A stretch of 64,000 nucleotides of DNA from Chitinophagaceae bacterium (GTDB taxonomy: Bacteria; Bacteroidota; Bacteroidia; Chitinophagales; Chitinophagaceae): the NCBI GenBank assembly GCA_016710745.1, contig JADJVB010000010.1:868001-932000 (forward strand), written 5' to 3'. Shown here piece after piece: positions 8,735 to 16,436 of the stretch. Both the position numbers and the translations under genes were made by a program. The notes below the pieces were generated by a model. The model had not been told where the DNA came from. It did not search any database and worked only from the letters and a program-made list of their open reading frames with translations. Each line of letters starts with the position of its first letter. The stretch's first letter is position 1.

Positions 8735-10138
8735 TTAATTTAATACACGGGCTTCTTTTTGAACCTTTATCGTTTCCTGCTCCTTTATTTTGCCCCATCC
8801 GCCTAGTACATTTCGGAGGTTATGTGTTCCTTCACGTTTTAAAAGTGAAGCAGCAATTACACTACGATATCCTCCGGCGCAATGTATATAAAGGTTTTGA
8901 TTATCTTCAAAATGCGACAGGTTCAATACATCATTCATTTCATCGAGTGGCAGGTTTTGAGCATTAACAATATGTCCGTCTGCAAATTCTGTCTCCCGTC
9001 TTACATCTATCACCACCAAATTGGGGTCGTGCGGAATATCCATCGCCAACTCGTCAGCTTCAATGTCAATGATCATATCAACGGCTTCGCCTGCACGCTG
9101 CCAGGCTTCAAAACTGCCATCTAAATAACCCTGTATGTTATCGAAGCCAACCCTTTATAATCTGATGATCGTTTCTTCTTCCTTACCCGGATCCGTTATA
9201 ATGATCATGGCTTTATTAAAGGATAAGAGACTTCCGGCCCATTCTGCAAAACGACCTTCCAGCCCGATGAAAATACTTCCGGGAATAAATCCCCGGGTAA
9301 ACACCGTAGCCTGGCGGGTGTCTAATACCAAAACATCATCCGCCTGAAGTTGTTTAAATTCCTGAATGGATAAGGCCCTTAACCCTTTTTGTTTTATGGT
9401 GGCCAGACTTTCGTATCCCTTCATATTTAAGTTCGCATTAATGGCAAAATATTTAGGCGCCACAGCGAGGCTATTGGTTACTGCTGCCACAAAATCCTCT
9501 TTGGATTGTGGCTGTAAGGCATAGTTTTTTTTCTTTTGTTCGCCAACCGTACTAAAGGTTTCGGGACCCATATTTTTTCCGCAACTGCTGCCGGCGCCAT
9601 GTGCCGGGTAAACAATAATGTCGTCGGCCAGCGGGAGGATCTTTTTTTGAATCGTATCATACATGATTCCGGCAAGTTCGGCACTGCTCATATTACCGCT
9701 GCTTAGATCGGGACGACCCACATCGCCCACAAATAAAGTGTCGCCTGTAAAAACCGCATGTGGTTTATCCCACTCATCTCTTAATAAATAACAACAGCTT
9801 TCGAGTGTATGCCCGGGCGTATGCAATACCTCAATACTTATTTTGCCCAATTTAAAAATTTCTCCGTCTTTACTGTTATACACTTCGTAATCGGTTTTTG
9901 CACCGGGGCCATAAATAATCGGCGCACCGGTTTGTTTGCTCAGGTCAACATGTCCGCTCACAAAATCAGCATGAAAATGAGTTTCGAATATATATTTGAT
10001 GCCCGCATTATTATCTTTTGCCAGTTGTATATATTCATCGGTATCCCGCAACGGATCAATGATTGCCACTTCTCCTTCGCTTTCAATATAATAGGCTGCC
10101 TCGCTCAGGCAATTGGTATATAGTTGTTTGATCAACAT
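8735..10138 (-). pseudogene. Persulfide dioxygenase-rhodanese fusion interrupted by an in-frame TAA
   Basis: Read from 10138 down to 8735, this is one continuous frame of the MBL-rhodanese-rhodanese family, broken once by TAA at 9157-9155. The first part (327 residues) has the metallo-beta-lactamase metal site H54-F-H56-A-D58...H63, typical of ETHE1-like persulfide dioxygenases, then a degenerate rhodanese domain whose active-site position reads TDPGKEEE without cysteine. Across the stop the frame reads IIRL-stop-RVGFDNIQGYLDGSFEAW, where relatives have an ordinary residue. The second part then carries a complete rhodanese domain with the catalytic HCAGGYRS (Cys66 counted from Met at 9076). 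The full length of about 467 codons is normal for the family. Such enzymes oxidise glutathione or protein persulfides in sulfide detoxification. A nonsense mutation, readthrough or a sequencing error could explain the stop. Confidence 0.82.
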
Positions 10139-10170
10139 AATAACAAAATTTGATTAAAAAAATTGGCCAA

Positions 10171-10178
10171 CAAAGGTA
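10171..10178 (-). promoter_or_regulatory. Putative -7 element for the persulfide dioxygenase gene
   Basis: CAAAGGTA on the plus strand is TACCTTTG on the minus strand. It ends 32 bases before the start at 10138 and lies just past the arsR terminator, so the dioxygenase gene has its own promoter. Confidence 0.5.
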
Positions 10179-10182
10179 GAAA

Positions 10183-10215
10183 TAAAAAAGCGTTCAGGCA
10201 ATTAGCCCAAACGCT
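10183..10215 (-). terminator. Intrinsic terminator of the ArsR gene
   Basis: On the minus strand AGCGTTTGGGC and GCCTGAACGCT pair over 11 positions (two G-T) around TAATT, followed by six T. It lies between the ArsR stop (10237) and the next promoter. Confidence 0.8.
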
Positions 10216-10236
10216 GAAACAAGTTTTGCAGAAAAA

Positions 10237-10584
10237 TTAACCAACCAAATCTTTTACAAATTGACTGATTTCGTCAATGCGCTTATAATTAACCGTGTAG
10301 AAAATAAATTTTCCATCGCGCTCTGTATTTACAATACCTGCTTTTCTCAGAATCGCCAGGTGCTGTGAAGCCACAGACTGCTCCAAACGCAAACGAACAT
10401 AAATTTCTGTTACCGTGATCTTTTTTTCTTCTTCAATTAATTTTAGAAGTTGCTGACGTAGCTTATGATTTAAAGCCCTTAACACCAATGCCGCTTTTTT
10501 AAGTGCATGATAATCTACATTAATTGGAGAATTTTTTGCAGGAACTGCAGTGTCCTGCTCACGTGTTTGAGACGCAACCATCAT
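10237..10584 (-). CDS. ArsR/SmtB-family transcriptional regulator without cysteine
   Basis: A 115-residue winged-helix repressor: ALVLRALNHKLRQQLLKLI, then the helix-turn-helix VTEIYVRLRLEQSVASQHLAILRKAGIV and the wing ERDGKFIFYTVN. ArsR proteins usually repress a neighbouring operon and release DNA when a metal or thiol oxidant is bound. Next to a persulfide dioxygenase one would expect a BigR/SqrR-type dithiol sensor, but this protein contains no cysteine at all, so it cannot sense by that mechanism. The sensed signal is therefore open. A putative -7 element lies at 10634-10627 and a strong terminator follows, so it is a single-gene transcript. The start could be either of two adjacent ATG codons. 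Confidence 0.87.
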   Translation of the reverse strand: MMVASQTREQDTAVPAKNSPINVDYHALKKAALVLRALNHKLRQQLLKLIEEEKKITVTEIYVRLRLEQSVASQHLAILRKAGIVNTERDGKFIFYTVNYKRIDEISQFVKDLVG

Positions 10585-10626
10585 GAGGATAAATTTTAAT
10601 TGTGCTTGAACAATGTTTGAACCTTA

Positions 10627-10634
10627 CAAATATA
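10627..10634 (-). promoter_or_regulatory. Putative -7 element for the ArsR gene
   Basis: CAAATATA on the plus strand is TATATTTG on the minus strand, 42 bases upstream of the start at 10584. The leader holds a TTGAAC/TTGAAC direct repeat around 10598-10615 that could be an operator; this is weak. Confidence 0.45.
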
Positions 10635-10697
10635 CTAATTATTGTTTATGCAATCAGATATTTTTCTAAGTATAACGTTTTTTTAGAGATTATTATT

Positions 10698-11378
10698 TTA
10701 TTTCGGCGTAAATAATTGAAATTCTTTTAGATAGAATGGTTCGCTGTAGGCCAGCTCCGTTATTTTTTGTTCAGAAAACATCCCGAATGCCAGTTTACTC
10801 AGTGCTTCAGGCAATAGGATAACCTGCCGAAACAGGGCATTTTCATGTTTGCAAATTCGTTCCCATTTGCCGGATCCGTTTCCAAAAAACAGAATATTAT
10901 TTTGATTCAGCTCTTTTTCAAAAGATCTTTCATCCAGAATAAGGGCAAGGGGTTCCTGTACAAACGTCAGGTCGGGTTTAAGCATGGCGGTAAAAACTTC
11001 CATACGCCTGGCGTCAATCATCGGGCAATATAAACCGGAAGGCCCCGGGTGTTGAAAAACTTGCAAAGCCGACGCTGTTAACGCATCAAGGGTTCCGGGG
11101 GTTACTAAAGGTTTTCCCAGTGTATAGCAAAGGCCCTTGGCACTTGCCATTCCAACACGCAAACCGGTATAGGAGCCCGGGCCGGCAGTTACCGCAACAG
11201 CGTCAATATCGGTTAAAAGTACCCCGGTGGTTTTAACTAATTCGGCAATAGCCGCCTGTAAAAATCCTGCATGATCTTTTTGCGATTCGTTGACCAGGTA
11301 TCCAATCAGTTCACCATTTTCGGCAAAACTAACATGCGCTTTTTCAGAGGCGGTATCTATATTTAAAAGTAGGCTCAT
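10698..11378 (-). CDS. tsaB: tRNA threonylcarbamoyladenosine biosynthesis protein TsaB
   Basis: TsaB is the inactive ASKHA partner of TsaD in the complex that makes t6A37 on ANN-reading tRNAs. The 226-residue protein begins MSLLLNIDTASEKAHVSF and carries the TsaB signature VTAGPGSYTGLRVGMASAKGL near residues 64-84. The length is normal. Its ATG overlaps the stop of the upstream 3HCDH-C-like gene by four bases (ATGA), so the two are translationally coupled. tsaC, tsaD and tsaE are not in the window. Confidence 0.93.
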   Translation of the reverse strand: MSLLLNIDTASEKAHVSFAENGELIGYLVNESQKDHAGFLQAAIAELVKTTGVLLTDIDAVAVTAGPGSYTGLRVGMASAKGLCYTLGKPLVTPGTLDALTASALQVFQHPGPSGLYCPMIDARRMEVFTAMLKPDLTFVQEPLALILDERSFEKELNQNNILFFGNGSGKWERICKHENALFRQVILLPEALSKLAFGMFSEQKITELAYSEPFYLKEFQLFTPK

Positions 11379-11995
11379 GAATTATTTTCGGCTGATTCTT
11401 TTAGCAGCCGGATTGATGGTTTATAGCGGGTATCTTTTACCTGCAACTTTTGCAGTAAAGACGCAATGTGGTGTACTCCGATCAGGTTTGCCCATTCGAA
11501 AGGCCCAAAAGGATAATTGGTTCCCAGTTTCATTGCTGTATCTATTTCGGGTTTACTGCTTACCTCATCTTCTAAAGCAAAATAAGCTTCATTTATGATC
11601 ATGGCGATAATTCTTGCTGTAATAAAACCGGGTTCGTCTTTCACCCATTTTATTTTTACGTGGAGTTTTTCAAATACCAGGCCAACGGCGGCATTGGAGG
11701 CACCTGCAATTTCCCAAACGGCACGACTTAAAAAACCCGGCCACCCGTTAATACGGCACACATTTGCCGGGGCCCAGAGTTCGGCCAGGGTTTGGTTTAC
11801 TGAGTTAACCAATACCGGTTTATCCAAGGTTTTTAATTTTTCCAATGAAGTAATTTCGGCCAAGCAGAAGAAAGCAGCCGCATCATTATAGGTCTCAAAT
11901 GCTGAAGTGTCAGCTACCCTTTTCCAGTCAATATCAGATCGTGTCTGGGTCAGTTCATTCCATTGATCATCGGTAGCTGTAACAATGATATGCAT
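11375..11995 (-). CDS. 3-hydroxyacyl-CoA dehydrogenase C-terminal domain-like protein
   Basis: A 206-residue protein. The second half resembles the 3HCDH C-terminal domain: PGFITARIIAMIINEAYFALEDEVSS..EIDTAMKLGTNYPFGPFEWANLIG, i.e. the helical dimerisation part of 3-hydroxybutyryl-CoA dehydrogenases. The N-terminal half (about 1-85) is short and lacks the GxGxxG Rossmann motif needed to bind NAD. It is therefore unlikely to be a dehydrogenase on its own. The gene heads a two-gene operon with tsaB, and a putative -7 element lies 12 bases upstream. Function unknown; the pairing with tsaB is in my recollection common in Chitinophagaceae. Confidence 0.7.
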   Translation of the reverse strand: MHIIVTATDDQWNELTQTRSDIDWKRVADTSAFETYNDAAAFFCLAEITSLEKLKTLDKPVLVNSVNQTLAELWAPANVCRINGWPGFLSRAVWEIAGASNAAVGLVFEKLHVKIKWVKDEPGFITARIIAMIINEAYFALEDEVSSKPEIDTAMKLGTNYPFGPFEWANLIGVHHIASLLQKLQVKDTRYKPSIRLLKESAENNS

Positions 11996-12007
11996 AATTA
12001 TTTTTTA

Positions 12008-12015
12008 CAAAAATA
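12008..12015 (-). promoter_or_regulatory. Putative -7 element for the 3HCDH-like/tsaB operon
   Basis: CAAAAATA on the plus strand is TATTTTTG on the minus strand, 12 bases before the start at 11995. It is divergent from the ridA promoter 16 bases away. Confidence 0.5.
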
Positions 12016-12031
12016 GGTGGTTGATAAAAGA

Positions 12032-12039
12032 TATATTTG
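12032..12039 (+). promoter_or_regulatory. Putative -7 element (TATATTTG) for ridA-like operon
   Basis: TATATTTG at 12032-12039, 26 bases before the ATG at 12066. Confidence 0.45.
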
Positions 12040-12065
12040 CAATTGACTAAATAAACTAAAAATAA

Positions 12066-12443
12066 ATGAAAAAAATAATTAACACAGAGAAAGCACCGGC
12101 GCCGATTGGTCCCTATAACCAGGCTGTCATGAATGGTAATATGCTTTTTATTTCGGGACAGATCGCGTTAATACCGGGCACTTCCGATTTGGCAAATGCT
12201 GATATCACGATGGAAACAAACCGGGTAATGAACAACCTGGGTGCCATTTTGCAGGAAGCGGGATTGGATTTTAATCATGTGGTAAAAACAACCATTTTTT
12301 TAAGTGATATGAACCTGTTCGCTGAGGTTAATGAAATTTATGGAAAGTACTTCACTTCGGATTACCCGGCCAGGGAAACCGTTGCCGTAAAAGGACTGCC
12401 TAAAAATGTTAATGTTGAAATTAGTATGATCGCAATACAATGA
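12066..12443 (+). CDS. ridA: RidA family reactive enamine/imine deaminase
   Basis: RidA hydrolyses reactive enamine/imine intermediates such as 2-aminoacrylate, released by PLP enzymes, to keto acids. The 125-residue protein has the full family pattern: PAPIGPYNQAV at the N-terminus, LFISGQIALIPGT, MNNLGAILQEAGL, VVKTTIFLSDMNLFAEVN and PARETVAVKGLPKN with the conserved arginine that binds the substrate carboxylate. Members form trimers in the cytosol. The stop overlaps the start of the next gene by four bases, so it is coupled to a 2-hydroxyacid dehydrogenase. Confidence 0.93.
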   Translation: MKKIINTEKAPAPIGPYNQAVMNGNMLFISGQIALIPGTSDLANADITMETNRVMNNLGAILQEAGLDFNHVVKTTIFLSDMNLFAEVNEIYGKYFTSDYPARETVAVKGLPKNVNVEISMIAIQ

Positions 12444-13372
12444 GTACCGGAAAATCAGTGATCATAACAGCTAAAGTGCATGCGGTATTAATTAGCACGT
12501 TGGAGAAAAAGGGATTTACCGTGATATACCAACCTGAGATCACCTATGATCAATTGTACAACTGCATTGATGATATTGAAGGAATTATTGTTACCACCCG
12601 GTTAACAATTGACAGCCACTTAATCAGCAAGGCTGCTGCGTTAAAATGGATCGGCCGGCTGGGCAGTGGTATGGAATTAATTGATGTTGCCTTTGCCGAA
12701 GGCAGGGGAATAAAATGTGTAAGCAGTCCGGAGGGAAACAGAAATGCTGTAGCCGAGCATGCTTTGGGAATGTTGTTGAATTTGATGAACAGGATCAGCA
12801 GCAGTTTTGATGAAATTAAAGGCGGCTTGTGGAAACGTGAAGAAAACCGGGGTACGGAATTGGCCGGTAAAACAGTGGGTATCGTTGGTTATGGAAATAC
12901 CGGCAGCAGTTTTGCCCGCTTACTTTCTGCATTTGATGTAACCGTACTGGCTTACGATAAAAATAAATACGGATTTGGAGCCGGCTATATTAAGGAAGCA
13001 AGTCTGGAACAGGTTTGCCGGTATGCCAACGTCATCAGCTTCAACGTTCCGCTGTCGGATGATACCAGGCATATGGCCAATGCCGGCTTTTTTGGATCGT
13101 TGGCACAAAGGCCATATATCATCAACACATCAAGAGGATCTGTGATCGATACCGTGGCCTTAATAAATGCCTTGAAACAGAACAAAATTGCAGGTGCCGC
13201 ACTGGATGTACTGGAAAATGAACAATTTAGCAGTTATTCGCCTGAAGAAATGAATGAAATAGAGTATCTTACCAAACAACCTAATGTATTACTAACCCCG
13301 CATATAGCCGGTTACTCCCACGAAGCTTTTTATAAAATGAGCGCGGTTATAATTGAAAAGCTGGAGATTTAA
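12440..13372 (+). CDS. D-isomer specific 2-hydroxyacid dehydrogenase (phosphoglycerate dehydrogenase-like)
   Basis: A 310-residue NAD-dependent dehydrogenase. The Rossmann domain carries GKTVGIVGYGNTGSSFARLL. The catalytic set follows the family order: VPLSDDTRHM, NTSRGSVIDTVAL, DVLENEQF and LTPHIAGYS, giving Arg, Glu and His of the active site. No ACT domain follows, so it is a short form. 3-Phosphoglycerate, hydroxypyruvate or another 2-keto acid could be the substrate. The overlap with ridA suggests that it handles 2-keto acids released by deamination, which is an inference. A hairpin with T-run starts 27 bases after the stop. Confidence 0.85.
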   Translation: MSTGKSVIITAKVHAVLISTLEKKGFTVIYQPEITYDQLYNCIDDIEGIIVTTRLTIDSHLISKAAALKWIGRLGSGMELIDVAFAEGRGIKCVSSPEGNRNAVAEHALGMLLNLMNRISSSFDEIKGGLWKREENRGTELAGKTVGIVGYGNTGSSFARLLSAFDVTVLAYDKNKYGFGAGYIKEASLEQVCRYANVISFNVPLSDDTRHMANAGFFGSLAQRPYIINTSRGSVIDTVALINALKQNKIAGAALDVLENEQFSSYSPEEMNEIEYLTKQPNVLLTPHIAGYSHEAFYKMSAVIIEKLEI

Positions 13373-13381
13373 AATTTTTAC

Positions 13382-13389
13382 TACTTTTG
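13382..13389 (+). promoter_or_regulatory. Putative -7 element (TACTTTTG) for greA
   Basis: TACTTTTG at 13382-13389, directly after the upstream stop. Transcription would begin a few bases before the hairpin at 13399. Confidence 0.55.
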
Positions 13390-13398
13390 TGATACATG

Positions 13399-13437
13399 CA
13401 ACGCCTTAGGATATCTGAGGCGTTGTATTTTTTTTTA
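13399..13437 (+). terminator. Hairpin with T-run in the greA leader (terminator or attenuator)
   Basis: CAACGCCTTA (13399-13408) pairs with TGAGGCGTTG (13416-13425; one G-T) around a 7-base loop, followed by TATTTTTTTT. It may end the ridA operon. Because a promoter motif lies just upstream, it may also be the 5' hairpin of the greA mRNA. Confidence 0.75.
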
Positions 13438-13452
13438 TTTAAACTGAATAAT

Positions 13453-13926
13453 ATGAGCACAACAAATTATGTAACAGCCGAGACATTTGAAAGGTTAAAG
13501 GAAGAGCTGCAGCATATGAAAGGTGTTGAAAGGCCTGCTGCCAGTCATGCCATCGGCGAAGCGAGGGAAAAAGGTGATTTAAAAGAGAATGCCGAGTACG
13601 ACGCAGCCAAGGAAGCACAAGGGATGCTGGAAGCTAAAATTAAGCAGCTCGAGGGTGTAATTGCCAATGCCCGGATCTTAGATGAAAGTAATATTGATAC
13701 CAGCAAGGTGTCGATACTTACCCGGGTTACCCTTACCAACATGAATACGAAGAAACAGGTAACCTATAAGATTGTTTCGGAAAATGAAGCCAACCTGAAA
13801 GAAGGGAAAATTTCGGTTACCTCACCGATCGGACATAGCCTGTTGGGCAAAGTCATTGGCGACCTCGTTGAGGTTACCGTACCAGCCGGGATTTTAAAAT
13901 TCAGGGTCGAAAAAATTGAATTGTAA
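13453..13926 (+). CDS. greA: Transcription elongation factor GreA
   Basis: GreA inserts into the secondary channel of RNA polymerase and stimulates cleavage of backtracked transcripts. The 157-residue protein starts MSTTNYVTAETFERLKEEL, has the N-terminal coiled coil with EAREKGDLKENAEYDAAKE holding the acidic tip, and a C-terminal FKBP-like domain ending SPIGHSLLGKVIGDLVEVTVP. I set the start at 13453. A longer frame from 13396 would translate the leader hairpin as MQRLRISEALYFFLFKLNN, which has no counterpart in the family. A strong terminator follows 18 bases after the stop codon. Confidence 0.96.
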   Translation: MSTTNYVTAETFERLKEELQHMKGVERPAASHAIGEAREKGDLKENAEYDAAKEAQGMLEAKIKQLEGVIANARILDESNIDTSKVSILTRVTLTNMNTKKQVTYKIVSENEANLKEGKISVTSPIGHSLLGKVIGDLVEVTVPAGILKFRVEKIEL

Positions 13927-13943
13927 TTCAAAAAACAGGGTAG

Positions 13944-13973
13944 CCCATTCACCGGAAGGTGGATGGGTTTTTT
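13944..13973 (+). terminator. Intrinsic terminator of greA
   Basis: CCCATTCACC (13944-13953) and GGTGGATGGG (13958-13967) form a 10-pair stem (one T-G) with a GGAA tetraloop, followed by TTTTTT. Spurious N-terminal extensions of the next gene would start inside it. Confidence 0.9.
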
Positions 13974-14000
13974 GTATCGTATCTTCATAAAAAGAATTGT

Positions 14001-14399
14001 ATGACCGTATTTACAAAAATAATCAAGGGAGAAATTCCATGCCATAAAATTGCAGAGAACGAAAAATTTATCGCTTTTCTTGATATTGAACCCCTGGTAA
14101 CCGGCCATGTTTTGGTGGTACCTAAAATTGAAGTGGATAAAATTTTTGATGTGCCTGATGATTACCTGGCCGACATGCTTGTTTTTGCAAAACCAATTGC
14201 CCACGCCATTGAAAAAGCCTTTACATGCAAAAGGTGTGGCATCAGCGTAATCGGACTGGAAGTGCCGCACGCCCATATGCACCTGATTCCGATCAATTCG
14301 CCGGATGACTTGAATTTTACCAGGCCAAAGCGTCATCCGTCGATGGATGATTTAAAAATGGTACAACAAAAAGTGCTGGCTCATATTCAGGTTACCTGA
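14001..14399 (+). CDS. HIT family nucleotide-binding protein
   Basis: A 132-residue histidine-triad hydrolase/transferase. The start MTVFTKIIKGEIPCHKIAE at 14001 matches the family; the longer frame from 13959 begins inside the greA terminator. Motifs: F.AFLDIEP, TGHVLVVPK and the triad H-A-H-M-H-L near the C-terminus. Members hydrolyse AMP-lysine, AMP-NH2 or dinucleotides; the exact substrate is unknown. Its last 13 bases overlap the convergent response-regulator gene. Both reading frames end in the same Q-V-T-stop because the overlap is a near-palindrome. Confidence 0.92.
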   Translation: MTVFTKIIKGEIPCHKIAENEKFIAFLDIEPLVTGHVLVVPKIEVDKIFDVPDDYLADMLVFAKPIAHAIEKAFTCKRCGISVIGLEVPHAHMHLIPINSPDDLNFTRPKRHPSMDDLKMVQQKVLAHIQVT

Positions 14400-15073
14400 A
14401 GCCTGAAACCCACGCCATGAATGGTTTCCAGCACAATGTTTGGGTCGGCCTTGAAATGCTTGCGCAGTTTGGTAATGAAAACATCCATACTGCGGCCAAG
14501 GAAATAGTCGTCCTTTCCCCAAACATGTAACAACACTTCTTCCCGCTTTAAAACCTTGTTTTCGTGTTGGGCAAAAAAACGAAGCAGGTCCGATTCTTTT
14601 TGGGTTAGTGTGATCGCTTCTTTTCCATTATATATTTTTAATTCGTTTACTACAAACTTTAATTTACCCAAATGATAAATTTCTTCCGAATCGGCCTGTA
14701 ATTTTTTTGTACGTCGTAAAAAAACCTCCATTCGTAAAATAAGTTCTTCAATGCTGAAAGGTTTGGTTATATAATCATCGGCACCCGATTGAAAGCCTTT
14801 TACCTTGTCTTCCTGCAAACTTTTAGCCGTAATAAAGATGATGGGCATGACATCGCTTAATTGCCTGATTTTCTTTGCCAGCGAAAATCCATCCCGAACC
14901 GGCATATTGATATCGAGCAGGCATATATCATATTCTTTTTTTTGAAAATGCTGCCAGGCCACTTCTCCATCCGGGCAGTGGGTAACTTCGAAACCGATAT
15001 CCTGCAACGAGTCTTTTATTACAAAACCCAATGAAAGATCATCTTCGGCCAACAATACTTTTCCTTTTGACAT
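14387..15073 (-). CDS. OmpR-type response regulator
   Basis: A 228-residue two-component regulator. The receiver domain has the acidic pair E10-D11-D12, the phosphorylated aspartate D54 (CLLDINMP) and the FITAK lysine. A winged-helix C-terminal domain follows (HLGKLKFVVNELKIYN..., LTQKESDLLRFFAQHENKVLKREEVL, RSMDVFITKLRKHF). I start it at MSKGKVLL (15073) because the longer frame (15115) reads into the upstream kinase gene. The gene is 10 bases downstream of the histidine kinase, with which it pairs. What the system controls is not visible from the neighbours. Confidence 0.93.
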   Translation of the reverse strand: MSKGKVLLAEDDLSLGFVIKDSLQDIGFEVTHCPDGEVAWQHFQKKEYDICLLDINMPVRDGFSLAKKIRQLSDVMPIIFITAKSLQEDKVKGFQSGADDYITKPFSIEELILRMEVFLRRTKKLQADSEEIYHLGKLKFVVNELKIYNGKEAITLTQKESDLLRFFAQHENKVLKREEVLLHVWGKDDYFLGRSMDVFITKLRKHFKADPNIVLETIHGVGFRLQVT

Positions 15074-15083
15074 AGTTCTAGTT

Positions 15084-16355
15084 TTATTTTCGGGGTAATA
15101 TGATCGTAAACGCACTTCCTCTTCCGGGCTCGCTGCTCACTTCAATTTTTCCCTTATGTGTATCAATAACTTTTTTTACAAAATTTAATCCAAGTCCAAA
15201 TCCCTTACTGGTATGCAGTTCGCCATCCTTAATTCGGTAAAAACGGTCGAATATCTTCTTCTGATGTTCAGTTGCAATACCTATGCCATTATCTTTAACC
15301 GTAATATAAAAATGCCCCGAATCAACCTCCGTTTTAATGTCGATTAAAGGGTTTTCGGCATATTTGATCGCATTTTCAATCAGGTTGATCAGGCACAATC
15401 GTAAATAGGGCTTGTCGGCATAAAGCATCGGATCAGCTGTGGCAAAATTGGTCTGCAACAAGGCACCCTTTTGTTCTATTAACGGTTGCAGGTCGTTAAT
15501 GGATTCCTCGATCAATAAATTAATGTCAAATTTTTCTTTTTCAAGCGGCAGGCTGCTTCTGTCGGTATAGGCAATTTCCAACAACCGCTGCACCTGCGAC
15601 TGAAGGTGCGAGGTTTGCTCATTGATAATACCCGCATAGTTGCTCAGTTTGTCGGGTTTTTCAACTATGTTTTTTTGCTGTAAAACATCGGCAGCTATTT
15701 TAATAACGGCCAGGGGCGTTTTGAATTCGTGCGTAAAATTATTCACAAAATCCTTCTGGGTTTCATTGAAAAATTTTTGCCGGTACAGGTAAAAAATACT
15801 GAATCCAAACCCGATGAGCACCAGCAACAGCAGGCCACTCGAGGCTATCCAGAATATCATTTGTTTTACAATGTATTGTCCGCGGTGGGGGAAGTACAGA
15901 GCGATATACGAAAAATCGCGGTCGTACACCGGTAATTCTTTTTCCTTGTCTGATGCGAAATAGGCATCGGGCAGGTTTATATATTGTTCGGCAATATATT
16001 TTTTTGAAGCCGAATCGTAAATGGCTGCCCGGCAATCGGTATACACGTCAAAATCGGTAAGTTCGCCTTTCAGGTTTTCCCAGAGTTGCTCCAGGTTGGG
16101 GCTGCAGTCAATTTTTAGTATATAGACATCCGGGTTTACGTTTTCAATAACTTTCTGCACATTATCTGTTGCATCATTTACCAATTCCATATCAGTATAT
16201 AAGCTTCGGATGCTCTTCGACACGTTGATATTAAACTGCTTTTCCTCGTAGAGATATACTTTTTGTAACCATACCAGTTGTATGGCCACAATAATAGTGA
16301 TCAGTACCGTGCTGATTAAAATTACCAGCCGCAAAGTTTTGGAACGAATGACCAT
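15084..16355 (-). CDS. Sensor histidine kinase
   Basis: A 423-residue membrane histidine kinase, partner of the response regulator downstream. Membrane segments lie at about 9-30 and 168-191, enclosing a periplasmic sensor region of about 135 residues that I do not recognise. The H-box is NNFTHEFKTPL with phospho-accepting H209. Downstream are the N-box (NLIENAIKYAEN), G1 (DNGIGIA), F and G2 (GFGLGLNFVKKV) motifs of the ATPase domain. The protein ends in PRK ten bases before the regulator's start. No HAMP domain is obvious. Confidence 0.92.
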   Translation of the reverse strand: MVIRSKTLRLVILISTVLITIIVAIQLVWLQKVYLYEEKQFNINVSKSIRSLYTDMELVNDATDNVQKVIENVNPDVYILKIDCSPNLEQLWENLKGELTDFDVYTDCRAAIYDSASKKYIAEQYINLPDAYFASDKEKELPVYDRDFSYIALYFPHRGQYIVKQMIFWIASSGLLLLVLIGFGFSIFYLYRQKFFNETQKDFVNNFTHEFKTPLAVIKIAADVLQQKNIVEKPDKLSNYAGIINEQTSHLQSQVQRLLEIAYTDRSSLPLEKEKFDINLLIEESINDLQPLIEQKGALLQTNFATADPMLYADKPYLRLCLINLIENAIKYAENPLIDIKTEVDSGHFYITVKDNGIGIATEHQKKIFDRFYRIKDGELHTSKGFGLGLNFVKKVIDTHKGKIEVSSEPGRGSAFTIILPRK

Positions 16356-16436
16356 TAATTTTTGATCTCTTTATGAATAATGAAATTAACCTGATGTATT
16401 TTATTTTTTGTTAAAAGCGGGTTAAGTTAACCGGTA

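Noticed and set aside
13396..13452. Extended GreA N-terminus from the ATG at 13396
   Set aside because: The extension is a translation of the leader hairpin and T-run and has no counterpart in GreA proteins.
13959..14000. Extended HIT protein start at GTG 13959
   Set aside because: The start lies inside the greA terminator stem, and the family begins at MTVFTKI (14001).
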